From Taenia hydatigena (Eukaryota; Platyhelminthes; Cestoda; Cyclophyllidea; Taeniidae), in contig JADWOT020000181.1 in the NCBI GenBank assembly GCA_036345935.2, positions 1 through 64,000 on the forward strand: DNA of 64,000 nt, written 5' to 3'. Under the pieces are notes generated by a model, which searched no databases, was not told where the DNA came from, and saw nothing but the letters and a program-made list of their open reading frames with translations. The translations under genes and the position numbers were made by a program. Below, piece after piece: positions 48,376-60,351 of this stretch. Position 1 is the stretch's first letter. Every line of letters starts with the position of its first letter.

Positions 48376-48895
48376 CTGCAAGTAAATCATGACTCTATCC
48401 ATTTATTTTACCGTCCCAAAGAATATGAAAGCCAAAGATGAGGAAGCTAATCTTGTGTTCATTACGCTCGGATCTGCCTTATTTACAACAGATGCAAGCC
48501 AACGAAAAAAACTAACTCCAACCATCAAGTTCATTAGCTGCCTTCATTTCCTCATGTATTCGAGTGCCAATGCATATGCGCTCAGTTTGCCCAACTTCAA
48601 ACATTCGCATCTATAAAATAAGGATAGTCTCCAAATAGCATAACTTACCATACCTTATTCAAGCCACCCCAGATTATGATTTAGCTGGCTTTGTTTGATT
48701 TACTTAAGCGACCAATAGTTATGATGCCGCTAACTTCACAATTCTGCACCAGTAACTTGACTTAAGCGCATTTTTACCATATGATTCATTTATGTGTTGT
48801 ATGATTAGTCGATTGAATGCTCAAACGTTTTGCTGTGCATAGCACATGTAGAATTTAATGTACATGGTAGAAAAACATCCAAAGTTTGAGCATGC

Positions 48896-49186
48896 TCAAT
48901 CATTCGTGAGCATAGAGTTTCTGAATTTCGTTAAAGCACTTGCTAGGCATTTTGAGAAGTCGAGATGGTGAGTTACTTTGTCGGGAATCCGATTGGCGGA
49001 AATTGCCTCTGCACATCCTTTTGGATCATAACTTACAGTAAAAGGTATTAAGTGGCGAAGAGTTAACCAGGTAACGGGCTGTTTTATCAGTCGCTCATGT
49101 ATTTGCTGTACCGATATGAAGGAAAATGGATGCACAAAGGCCAGTAAGAGCAGTGGTAAAAAGTGTCGTAGGGTGCAGTCAGTGTA
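48896..49186 (-). CDS. Signal-peptide-like exon of unrecognised duplicated gene, left copy
   Basis: Open from just after a TTCTAG acceptor to a TGA. It begins with a hydrophobic run (LRHFLPLLLLAFVHPFSF), like a signal peptide or membrane segment, followed by VQQIHERLIKQPVTWLTLRH, SYDPKGCAEAISANRIPDKV and a tail SKCLASALTKFRNSM. No ATG lies in frame at the start, so the initiator should be in an upstream exon. Against the right copy there is no indel over about 190 bases and the amino acid changes are mostly conservative (I/L, I/M, T/I), while surrounding DNA has indels. Secreted-protein role is inference; family unknown. Confidence 0.45.
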   Translation of the reverse strand, partial: YTDCTLRHFLPLLLLAFVHPFSFISVQQIHERLIKQPVTWLTLRHLIPFTVSYDPKGCAEAISANRIPDKVTHHLDFSKCLASALTKFRNSMLTND

Positions 49187-50269
49187 CTAGAATCATCGCA
49201 TTTTATGGAGGTGCGGATGGTGACTGGGCGGATTTGTGCAGTAATGTACGGTAGAGTGTAAGGAAAAGGGAAAACAGCGTTAAAACGAGTGATACAATCG
49301 CTAAAGGAATAATCTATATTTCGCCCTCAGTCCAGTATTCGACCTTGCTATGGTTTGCATTCTTGATTAAAGCGTTATTATCACACTGGTAGTTTACTGA
49401 AGAAAAAGTGGTAATGTAATGACATCGACACCGCATCCCTTCCACTCAACCATCCATTCATACAAACCGTCACTACTGCTAAACTAAGCACCTGCAAGAA
49501 GATGTGTGCTGTGCCCATTTATTGAGCAGGCAAAAATAAATGCATTGTTCCCCTCTGGTTTCTTTTGATTCATGGGTAAAGTAATGGCGTTAAAATAGTA
49601 AAACAGGAGAGAACATGAGATGGGAGTGACATGGGATTTATCAGCACCTACTTTCCCTAGATGTAACTGATTACAAGGTAAATAAATCTAAAGCAAAGCG
49701 ACACAAAAACCTTAAGCATCTGACCAGGCTATTTTTTGCAGAAATTGTAGAATTGCATTCAGTTAGCAAAAGGATGCTGCATTGTAATCCGTATTAAAAT
49801 TATCCGTACTCGAGTTTTTGGGCATATCTAGGTTTCCGTGTAAATGCTCAGTGAAATGGCTTCAGAGTAGATGTCGTCATAACGAAGGCTACCAGAAGTG
49901 GCAAATGCAGTGATGTTGATCAGAATTTTACTGAGAACAAACTAAAATTTGAAGAAGGATGTCAGTGTGCAAGAGACAGCAGCATGTGTAAAAGTCATGC
50001 TTTATTCTATGCTGTCTCTCCATGTCCAAAGGGAATTCGCATCACAAGTCAAGTTTCTTAGCGCCTATCTTGACCAGATACATGCCATCGGAGTGCGTTA
50101 TGAGAAGAACCATTTTTAACACTCATTCATTGGGATGGGAAATTGTTCATTCCTGATCTTGTAGGCTCTGCATCTTCTACTTTGGTTTGGATCTAATGGA
50201 CAAAATAGGTTGCCTTTGATGCCAATACGTTTCATCAAATTTACGAACACGAATCAGTAAAGCATGCTG

Positions 50270-53200
50270 TAACGAGGTACTACAATCTCATGTTCTATTC
50301 AAAATTTGAATTCTAAAATTTTATGTGAATGTTATGAGTGGCGAATCTACTCCAGTTCTCTGAGCATGCCCTATTGGGATTGTATGGAAAAATAAATCAT
50401 GATTCTAGTTAAATGGCCTTCACCGTTACTAACATGGAAAACAAATGCCCTAGAGAGTTGTTGGTCCTCTTCATTTTTTCCGAAACCAGTAACTAAATGA
50501 ACATGGACCACGTTACTTATCCCAGTTTATCTTGAGACTCAATGCCACTGCTGTCCTTAATCAACCTCTAGCTGTGAGAAAAACGGCCATGAACCAACCC
50601 CTCTACTTGGCTTTGGTATCATTGGTGTTTTTGGTGATTTGGCTGGGCCCGCAGTTTCGTCCTCCATGTAACAGAATTTGCGAGCTGGGAGTGTGCTGGT
50701 CATCACACGCGCTCATAACTAGTCGCAGAAACTTTAGCGTAGGAACAAATTAGCCAAGGTCCTGCCGATGTAACAGTATTACGACCACACTGGTGGAAAA
50801 ATCAACTAGGCTCTAAAATGCCTATCAATCAAGAATCTGCTGATTCATCCACCTACTATCTGCGTTATCGTAGGTGTTCATTAGCTTTAAATTACTCACC
50901 ACATCATGATAATGCACCATTTACCATCAACTCGCAGACGGTTATTGGAAAACAGACACACAGGTTTTCAAAATCACAGAAGCGAAATGAAAAGAGTTAG
51001 GAAGGCAGATGGATAGCATAGAGAAGTTCGACGTTTTCGGTGTCACGTGCAAATAAATCAGAGCAGGGGATTCATACAGGTTTATTGCGTGCGGCTGTAA
51101 TTTAAAGCCGTTAGTTATATAAAAACATCTCGCAGCTTTTTGACTGAGTCCCAAATTCAATTAGTATCATTACCTGCAACTCGTTTCAAGTTACACAGTC
51201 AAAGTTACAAAGAAAAGATTGAGGTTACTGGCATGGCCAAGAGAGTAGCTCATGAGACACAGGCCATTTAAGTTTGTAACCAATATTCATAGTCAGATAA
51301 CAAGGAATTACCTATTCGATTCCATGCAGTCATTCGATATAGCTTTCGGATTGTCTAAAACGGCAGTTTATAACAGTTGCTTTATTTAATGCTTCGGTGA
51401 TTTGCAAAACAGTTTTACTCTTGGGTACGAAGAAATGAAGGTCGTTTGTTTCAAAATATTTTAGCATGTTAAAACACCTTTGTAAAGCGAAATCCTATCT
51501 TTAACAGGAAAAACTAGTCTCAGAATAACGAAGAAGCAAGCATTTCAAGCGAGGTAAGCCAGCATAACTCAAAGTCCTAACCAAATACGCGACTACTGCT
51601 CCACTTTGTTTTAATCACGTGCAATCATGGGACGGATCCTGGAGGTTGACATGCTTACTGATTGCATCCTCTGTTAGCCCTGACTGACCTTCATTCCTAC
51701 CGAAATGTCTGTTCCGAATGCACACTGTGTTCGGCAGAAGTTGAGAGCATCATTTTGTGCTTTCAACACTGGGAACGCGCACATCACGGCAAATAGATTG
51801 CAATTTTAACATGCTATTCTATGTGCACTTCTATGCATACATTTTCAAAGTGTGTTTTTTGTAAGGATATGCATTTCGATACATAGAATTTAAAGTTAGA
51901 TTATGGACAGTTGTGGCACAGGAAATTGAATAATTTTTAAACTAATGATAAAAAACTTGCCGAACAAGTGGATAAATTAGGCAAATTGCGGCATATTCTT
52001 AGCATTTTTGTAAGCACATAGTTTATACGTTTCAGTTATTGTAAATTTCGGGTACCCACTTTGCCCAAGGACTTACGAGACCCATGGACTGCTCTTACGG
52101 CACCAAAAACGCAAACAAAGTTACATTATTCTCCATTACTCCCTCATTTTATCGCTACATATGCCAGAATTAAAACTTTCTTTTGAAAATTAAAAGCAGT
52201 CTGGAATCACAATGTGTGCAATTTGTGTGCCCGTATTTTCGGAGACTTTGATTCGCTTCTGTTTCATTTCATCGCAGTGCATCTCTGTGAGTTTGTGTCC
52301 AGTAGCCTTTGATTGAATTTAGTGCGTGCTCTGCCCCTTAGCCACAGCTTTTATACCTCACACAAACCTTCTTAAATGTATGCTACGTTTTACTATACCG
52401 CAGTCGCACCGGTAAGGAATTCAGAAATGTGCCTTCTCTGCACAGAATGCTACGAATCTGTTCCTGATTTGGACGCATTAGAAGAGCACATGCGCTTCAG
52501 TCACTACTGTGGGTATCATTTTAGTTGTTAGACATATCCAAAATTTGTTTACTGTGAAGCTCAAATTGTCCTGCATTACAGACGTTTGGCTTGCAATATA
52601 TGGGTAGAATGCGAGTAAGTGCTATTACATCAGCAAAACATGTAAGTTTTGTAAGTTTTTCCTTTTTAAATTGGGGTTGGTGGCTTAGTAAGCTAAGAGC
52701 ATTCTCTGCGGGGTGACGGTCAGTATACTGCAAATCCGACTATGCAAAGCTAGGTAAAACCTGCATGGTTGGCATGACAAGGCAAACTTCTTCGGCAGTT
52801 TTCATAACAATGGACATCGACGTTGCACTATAAAGTGATCAAGAGCTGAGCGTAATTTCACAAGTCACTAATTTTTGGGTGTGCTGTGCATCTGAATGCA
52901 AATGTGATGATTGTCCACTCATTTTCTGCGTTTCAGTGCAATCCATCAAGCTGTTTTGATTTACTTCCCACGGACGCGTACCCAGCTATGTGCTTTGCTA
53001 GTAGATTTGCCCTCAATAAAAATGAGAACTTGACTATAACTGCTATCATTTGTTACCCTGATCAGTATTGAACGTGAAAGTGGTTAGTCGCTTAAATATT
53101 AGGGGATTGAGGTTAAATACTAAGATTTAGAGTGCGTCAGAACGATTGTGTTGCTATCAATAAATGCAAATCTCAAAAATGTGACGAATCCAAGAATGCC

Positions 53201-54145
53201 GTCTGAAAAGTTAAAACAAAACCAATCACATTATTTGATCAGAAGAATTAAATGGTCGGAATCAAAAATAGCGTGCAGATAAAGCAAATATTTGGGCTGA
53301 CAGATGAAACCGTAAACAATAAATGCATACAAAATATTAAATGGAAGAAACAAATAGAACTCTGGACGGAAAATAATGGATAGGTGTGAGAAAGGGATTA
53401 ATTGATATGAAGAGGCTAAGTATCTGGCATGATGACTGGGCAAGTAGGGGAGAGATAAAAGCTTGCAAAAATAAGGGCAGAAGACGGCAGTGATTATCAT
53501 ATATACATATACACAGCACATGTACGCAGCAAACTTTTACTAGCGACTGAAGAGCAGATACTCATTCCCACTAGTTTCCCTGATGATTCAGGTGCATAGA
53601 TGACTAAAATGACAAAGAATGAGCATAAGCAACACAATAGGCGGATGGCCGTCTGCAATTCAAATCGCTAACGCGCATGCATGCATTCTCGAGGGTACAA
53701 TGGGTGGAAGAACCAAATGAGAAGCGTCTGGGATGGACAAAAATCATTGGAAAAGAGAATGTTGGTGGCTGCATTAGGCATACATCTCTAATTTCTTTCC
53801 ACCACTGAGACTGTGCTACGTCGGTCTGGGTTAGCAAAGGCTCAAGTGACAGTGATGTAAAGCTCGCAATCGCTGGTCCACTCTACCTCACTTTACTTAC
53901 TGACTCCCGCTTCATCTTACTGTCCAGTCCTTTCATCCGCTATTGCTTCATTTAATTCTGCTGGCATTTCTACACAGCTTAACCTGGTGTGCGAATTCCA
54001 TGCGGAAGCCGGCACAATAAATGTAGTTGTCTTTCATTCAGTAATGATTTGATAGAGGGATGTTGTCTCTTGGAGTTAAGCTATTTGCGGAAGGTGGTTT
54101 CATTTGCTGCTCATCTCCTCCCTATTTCTTACCTCTCACTTTTAT
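50270..54145. other. Spacer between the inverted repeat arms
   Basis: About 3.9 kb of single-copy sequence. Apart from the zinc-finger-like exon at 52376-52531 only short frames occur. A tRNA-A-box-like stretch at about 52680-52705 (GGTGGCTTAGTAAGC) has no clear B box. Because the two arm genes point outward, this spacer is where their shared upstream control region would lie if they are transcribed. Confidence 0.5.
52376..52531 (+). CDS. C2H2 zinc-finger-like exon
   Basis: A 51-codon frame containing CTECYESVPDLDALEEHMRF followed by SH, a C-x2-C-x12-H-x4-H finger. Upstream it reads MYATFYYTAVAPVRNSEMCL. A possible donor (GTGGGT) at 52509 would end the exon just after the finger. A single finger in a short exon fits a dispersed-finger transcription factor, but no other finger lies in frame nearby. 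The frame could be part of a larger gene or a relic. Confidence 0.45.
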   Translation: MYATFYYTAVAPVRNSEMCLLCTECYESVPDLDALEEHMRFSHYCGYHFSC

Positions 54146-55251
54146 CAGCATGCATTACTGATTCGATTTCGTAAGTTTGATGGGACACAGCGGTATCGGA
54201 GGCAATCCATTTTGTCCATTAGATCCTAACCGAAGTAGGAGATGCAGAGCCTACAAGATCAGGATCAAACAAGTGTCAAATTAATGCAATTTTCCATCCC
54301 AGTAAATAGGTGTTAAAAGTGGTTCTTCTCATGCTGCACTCTGATGGCATGTATCTAGTCAAGATAGGCGCTAAGAAACTTGCTTCGTGATGCGAATTCC
54401 CTTTGGACATGGGGCAAAACAGCATAGAATAGCACATGACATTTTACACATGCTGCTGTCTCTTGCATGATATCATTCTTCTTGTAGTTTTAGCTTGTTC
54501 TCAGTGAAATTCTGATATAAAGCTACCGTATTTGCCATTTCTGTTAGCCTTCGTTATGACGACATCTACTCGAAAGCCATTCCACTGAGTATTTACACGA
54601 AACCTTGATATGCCCAATAAATCGTAAAAGGATAACTTTAATACAAATGGCAGTGCAAGTTCCTTTTGCTAACTGAATGGAATCTTACGATTGCAGCAAA
54701 AAAGTAGCCTGGTCAAATGTTTAAGGTTTTTTGTCGCTTAGCTTTAGATTTATTTACTTTGTAACCAGTTGCGTCTAGTAGAAGTAGGTACTGATAAACC
54801 CCATGTCACCCCCATCTCATGTCCTCGCCCATTATACCATTTTGGCGCCATCGTCCTACCCATGAATCAAATGGAACCAAAGAAGAACAATGCATTCATT
54901 TTTTGCCTGCTTAGTAAATGGGCACAGCATACATCATCTTGCAGGTGCTTAGTTCAGCAGTGCTGTTGGTTTGTATGAATGGATGGTTGATTGGTAGGGA
55001 CGCAGTGCCGATACATCATTGCATTACCGCTTTTTCATTAGTAAATACCAGTATGATGAGAATGCTTTAATCAAGAATGGAAACCATAGCAAGGTCGAAT
55101 AATGGACTGAGGGAAAAGTATAGATCATGCCTTTAACAATTGTATCACTCGTTTGATCGCTGTATTCCCTTTTCCCTACACTCTATTGTGCATTAGCGCA
55201 TAAATCCACCTAGTCACCATCCCCACCTCCATAAAATGTGATGATTCTGGT

Positions 55252-55527
55252 ACAACGACTGCACGAATTCTTCTCTTTACCTTCTTTTGCACTACCCTAC
55301 GATACTTTATAGCACTGCTCTTACTGGCCTTCGTGCATCCATTTTCCTTCACATCGGTTCAGCAAATACATGAGCGACTGCTAAAGCAGTCCATTATCTG
55401 GTTGACAATTCGCCACTTAATGCCTTTTATTGTAAGCTACGATCCAAAACGATGCGCAGAGACAATCCCAGTCAGTCGAATTCCCGACATAGCAATCCAC
55501 CATCTCGACTTCTTCAAAAATGCCTAG
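55252..55527 (+). pseudogene. Signal-peptide-like exon of duplicated gene, right copy
   Basis: Counterpart of 49186-48896: LRYFIALLLLAFVHPFSF, VQQIHERLLKQSIIWLTIRH, SYDPKRCAETIPVSRIPD. It has about 27 extra bases before the hydrophobic run (ARILLFTFFCTT). A two-base insertion near 55515 ends the frame at FFKNA, losing the C-terminal SKCLASAL segment kept in the left copy. Probably inactive. Confidence 0.45.
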
Positions 55528-56079
55528 CAAGTGCTTTAACGAATATCAGAAACTCTACGCTCACAAACGATGGAACACGCTCAAGCTTGAGATGTTATTC
55601 TACCGTGTTTGCTAAACTCTACATGCGCTAGGAATAGCAAAATATTTGAGTATTTCATCGATTGATCATACAACACATGAAATGAAGCATATGGCAAAAA
55701 TGCGCTTAAGTCAAGTTGCTGGTGCAGATGTGTAAAGTTAATGACATCACAAATATTGGTCGCTTGGTTAATCAAACGAATAATTTGGAGTGCCTTGAAT
55801 AAGGTATGGTGAATTATGCTATTTGGAGGCTTTCCTTATTTTATAGATGCGAATGTTTGAAGTTAGGCAAACTGAGCGCATATGCATTGACACGCGGATA
55901 CTTGAGGAAAAAGGTAGTCAATAAACTTAATGGTTAGAGCTAGTTTTTTTCGTTGGCTTGCATCTTGTTATAGATGAGGCAGATCCGGGTGTAGTGAACA
56001 CGCGATTAACCCCTCATCCCTGGCTTTCATATTCTTTGGGACAGCACAATAACTAGATAGAGTCATGATTTACTTGTAG

Positions 56080-56272
56080 TTTATTGAACTCAGAGCAAAG
56101 GACAGAGTTAGCTTTTCCCATATTGGAACTCGATGACAACTGTTTTGTCAGGCGGTTTGTGTTGACCAGTTGCTTCTTGTCTAAGAAGAGCAATCAAGCA
56201 GACATTCCAGACGCTCTTATTTTGAATGGTCGATACAACTAGAAAATTCTCATTACCACCACCATCGTCAAA
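56080..56272 (+). pseudogene. Second conserved exon of duplicated gene, right copy
   Basis: Counterpart of 48375-48186: NSEQRTELAFPILELDDNCF, VRRFVLTSCFLSKKSNQADI. Three extra bases relative to the left copy, an in-frame TAG after GRYN, and a weakened donor (GTGATT in place of GTGAGT). The acceptor (TTACTTGTAG) is kept. Confidence 0.5.
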
Positions 56273-56497
56273 GTGATTTGCAACTAGCCTGTGATTTCCA
56301 ATGGGAAATTCTTAGTAAAGGAGCATAAATACATAGTTGGATGGGGTAATTTAAGCATCCAGCTTCAGAATGGTGTGCCGATACCTTGGCTAGCAAATTT
56401 TCGTTAACCCAACCCATTAAAACCTGTCGTTAGATCGTCCTTCTTCGTACTACTGTTAGCTAGCATCCACGAGTGGTTTAGTGAGGCGATTTTGCTC

Positions 56498-57000
56498 TCA
56501 TTTTGGTCATCACGATGGATCTCTTAGTCTTTGTCTTACTAAACTTTATGCAGTCAGACCATCACATGTAAAATCCTCCGTTAATACGCATACACGGTTC
56601 GAGTATTTAGCACTCTTGCCTTTCAAGGGCATAAGTTTAAAGTTAAAAAGGTAGAAACCTAGCAGATTCTGCTTACGAAATAGCGTGCGTTCTCATCCTA
56701 CAAAATACTTCTCGCCAAACGACTACAAGGCAGACGACACCAAGGCGTTACACCAAGCTCTCATTGGAAAGTAGGTCTAGCTGATAAAGAAACACCTGCA
56801 GAAATGATGTGAACGTATGTGACCTAACATTGCCCCGAATGTTGGGTGTCCTACGAAGCATTCTGTGCAGTAAAAGCGTATTTCTAAATTCGTTATTCGT
56901 TAAGCTTAAAGCATTTTAAAATGAGGCATTACTTTTGAGACGAAGGTTAAGAGCACACAGGAGATTTTCATCGAAAAATAACAGATGCTCACTCACAAAT
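56498..57000. other. No recognisable gene
   Basis: Right flank of the inverted repeat. The sequence around 56600-56620 (AGCACTCTTGCCTTTCAAGG) is faintly tRNA-like but incomplete. Nothing else seen. Confidence 0.35.
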
Positions 57001-57066
57001 ATGCAATCCGATGAAATGACTGAGAAGAAAGGCAAAGTTTGCGAATACATCGTGGCACAGACAGCA
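57001..57066 (-). CDS. C2H2 zinc-finger-like segment
   Basis: On the - strand the frame 57246-56989 contains CCLCHDVFANFAFLLSHFIG followed by LH: C-x2-C-x3-F-x5-L-x2-H-x4-H, the full classical finger pattern including both core hydrophobic positions. A possible acceptor (CTCAAAATAG) lies 15-25 bases upstream and the frame ends shortly after the finger. All frames are rather open here on both strands (a 105-codon + frame spans the same bases), so chance cannot be excluded. Confidence 0.38.
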
Positions 57067-58533
57067 CATATTGTGATTGTAGACTATTTTGAGGTTCAGA
57101 AGAAAATAATTTTGTGCAGAAGAGGGTGCAAGGCAAGAATCGTGAAAAGATTTTGCAATTTTCCTTACCTTTTTGATGTCGTAGGATCTTGGAGACGTTT
57201 TGCAAAGGATAATGAAGGCCGAAGATTGCTGCAAGGTGCCAAGCACGCGTAAAATAAGGAGTTAACATCGTGATTCAAATCGTTGATTTGCTTACTCACT
57301 GCGGATTCCATTATTATTTGAATTAACCAAAAGGTGCTTCACTCACTATATATACTATAAATACGCACAGATGAAAACATTGCTTATTTACTTGTTTGTA
57401 TGCGTACATATAGATGCGCTTAAAGAAATGTATCTAAAAATTTACGTCATTTACCTTTATACTCGGCAATCAGGTGTGCACAACCTCAAGTGACGCTTTT
57501 GAGTGGCACGAAACGTGTTGCGTATCTGTAGCCATGCATTTAAACGGTGGAGGTGGCGATTTGAGCAAAATCTTGTGGAAGACCTTACGACTAATTTAAT
57601 GAATGAGCATGAGACCTCCTGAACCTTTTTTTAATGTTACTTGTAATTAAACCGCAGAGCAGCCGTCGTCATGCATTGATCAAAATTCTGGGCGACGCAG
57701 GCATGGCAATAAAATTTACCTCACTTGAAATGCTCACTACTTCGGGCTGTGCTTTGCTTGAAGAACCATTAAAACATATTCTTTTCCGCGTATGATGAGA
57801 TGAAGATATTTTAACACCTGGGGGATCTCGGAAGAATCTATTTTGGAATGCCTGAACTGAAATTTGCTTTACCTTTTAATGGTCAAGCCTACGAGACATA
57901 ACGATGAACCAAGGGTAGTAAGCTGCCTTTCAAAGTGGTCCAAGCTTATTTTACAGCATTGTGTTGTGTCACGAATTCGCACGCTATGCGACATGCCGAC
58001 TTGGGTTCCTTGACTGGTTACCACTTCCCACTTACAGACTTACATCTCACGCTCTGATCGATAAGAACATAAGATTTATTGGACACTTCCTGTTATTCTG
58101 GTGGCAGGAGCATGGTTTAAGATGTGGCCTTTTGCAATGAAAATACATAAGTTGTTTGCATGAATGACTTCCACACCACGAAAGCAAGGTCCGCGTTTCA
58201 TAATTTAAGATGCTTTTGGGTAAACGACATACCCTCGCAAAGAATGCGGCTTGTTCTCCAGAGACCAGATTTGTGTTGCGATGTTGGAGAGCGTCGAACT
58301 CACCTGCCTAAGCAAAGATTCTTTCACAGCACAAATTACGAAAACATTAATTTACCTTGCATGAGGTTGCATCAAAGTTAAAGTTGGACAAGTTATGCCC
58401 CTGATTGTAACCATGATGGGAGGTATTGTTAAATCAACTACCAAGTTGAATGCAAGCATATCTCTTTCCCCCCTCATCCATCCTCTTAACCTCAACTACA
58501 TAGCCTCTTCCTTATACCCCTCTCAAACTACAG
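57067..58533. other. No recognisable gene
   Basis: Short frames only, for example 58160-58381 (+), without motifs. No repeats matched. Confidence 0.35.
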
Positions 58534-58632
58534 GACAGCAAAGCTGGTGAGCATAATCCATCTAATTGCGTGCTGTGTCACAGTGATACAGTCACTGTTG
58601 ATGATAACCTTCGAATTATGTGTGATAATTGA
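58534..58632 (+). pseudogene. Possible PHD-finger exon, interrupted
   Basis: After a CTACAG acceptor the frame reads EHNPSNCVLCHSDTVTVDDN then LRIMCDN and TGA. CxxC, 14 residues, then C-D-N-stop fits the first half of a PHD finger (C-x2-C...CDxC), with the fourth zinc ligand replaced by TGA, one base from TGT or TGC. No second half is visible downstream. Other zinc-binding families with paired CxxC are possible. Confidence 0.28.
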
Positions 58633-60351
58633 GAGCTAAGGGTGCGAAGAATACTTCTTCTTCTTTCCACCTCAGGGAGCAAATGTAACGTTAGAAAGAA
58701 TGCTCGAATTTACATTGCATTAAATTGCAGCCTTTTATCCAAGGCTTACTTGCTTTATTCTGTCCACGAGTGTCGATCTCAACTGCGTTCAAGATGTGCA
58801 AATTTACTGAGGCTATCGTCACGTTGCGGGTTGTTGTTGGACTCTAAACGCTCTATTCACACCTTTGTCTCATTTTTGTCATAACTGTCCCCCTTCTGCT
58901 CACTGATACCCAATCTTACCTGTTAAATCAAAGATGGCTTTTACTGATCAATAATCTGTGGCAGCTGCTTCATTGATCCCATCAATGGGACATAACCAAG
59001 AAGTGCAACATTCTGCTAGCTGGAAATCCGCTAAGGCTTTGCTTTGATGAAGACTGAAAATTTTAGTCACTATCTCTATTAACCAAACTTAAAAATATAT
59101 TTATAACAGAAGTGTCAAAAATATTATTTTGCAACTGAAAATGTTTCCTAAACTCGTTGGAATCTGAGGTGGCTTCAGAAAGTACCAAAAATGGTGTTCT
59201 AAAACGTGCATACAAACCCGCAGCAACTTTGTGGATGGCTACATCCAATCTCGTGGTTCAGCACGCTAACGAGGTATATGCGCCACGTTTGCCTAATATC
59301 CCATTTCATTCGTCGGAAAAATACCTAGATTTTAAGACATAAGAAGCAAACCATTCTTGGCGAATGTTTGGAAATAAACGATTTACATTTGCAACGGTTT
59401 ACTAAGTATGGCGATGTTGTAAATTCTTTTGTAAAGTTGATAAATAATGCGAAGCGGATCTTTGAGTGCACAACTTTAAGTTCATTCCACAGTACTCGTC
59501 TGTACCACATTCTGTAAAATAATAGCAGTTTCTTCTGGTTGAATCCGCGATTTTATTCAACAGATGTGATAGACTAATGCTTTACAAAAGTGCTCTTAGA
59601 AAAATCATCGGTCTTGTAACTTTCCTCAGCACCATGCACCTTGACGGATCGTCATCGAAGATGATGAAAAAGGGCGATAGCTGGAGATTTCCCTAACCTG
59701 ATACAGTTGCAAACGTTGAGTGAGAGAACGCAGCAGCGTCATGTTTCGTTGCTTATGATTATGTTATTGAAAACGGATGAATTTAACGGCGTGTGCACAT
59801 GTTCCACCCATATGCGTGACTTCTTCCAATGAACTATATTTTCCTTTTAAAATTAATTGTTACTTATTGTCAAATCATAATATTGATTTAGCAGTTAAAT
59901 GGATGCTCTGCACATGATCATGCAGGCACAGGCCTGGATTTAAGATGGATACGACGCTTGCAGATAGTCCTGCCCGATTGATTGGCAGGATTATTGTACT
60001 GGCCAAATCTATAAGATTGACAATATGACTAGGTCAAGAATGAACCAAGAGCAGTTAATTGCAATACTGAATTAATACAAACACATCACAAAACGTGCTC
60101 ATTTTAAAAGAGAAAATGCCATTAATGCGAAATATTATGATAAGAGAAACTAAACAATTCGCTGCTAACTAGTCGAAAACCTAAATAACAAGATAATTGC
60201 GGATTTCAAAAGCAATGTAACTCAGACATTTTAATGTCAATTGCGATTTCTAAGGCTATCTAATCGCTCATTTGAAATCAGATTACCATAAAAATTAGGT
60301 AGGAAGAACGCACCAAGTTCGTTTCTTGGATGAGTTGGGGTGAACGGAACG
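58633..60351. other. No recognisable gene
   Basis: A + frame at 58642-58884 and opposite-strand frames near 59063-59510 are open but featureless. No structure seen. Confidence 0.35.

Larger units (their letters stand above)
47961..50269 (-). repeat. Large inverted repeat, left arm
   Basis: About 2.3 kb that matches the reverse complement of 54146-56497 along its whole length, by eye roughly 80 percent identical with small indels. Landmarks: CGAAGAAGGACGACCTCACG near the outer end, the frame at 49135-48896, GATTAAAGCGTTATTATCA, and CTAATGGACAAAAT with AGCATGC near the inner end. Outside these limits similarity drops sharply. It carries one copy of an unrecognised gene, transcribed leftward. 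Confidence 0.93.
54146..56497 (+). repeat. Large inverted repeat, right arm
   Basis: Inverted copy of 47961-50269. A part (about 54820-55160) recurs at 27220-27545. Its copy of the gene is transcribed rightward and is more damaged than the left copy. Confidence 0.93.

Noticed and set aside
48896..49135. Conserved exon in the inverted-repeat arms considered as an IL-17 or cystine-knot cytokine (PFTVSYDP...NRIPD...C)
   Set aside because: The spacing differs, the paired Cys pattern of the family is missing, and IL-17 is not expected in cestodes as far as I know.
52660..52745. tRNA-A-box-like sequence GGTGGCTTAGTAAGC
   Set aside because: No convincing B box or cloverleaf follows, and no second copy was found.
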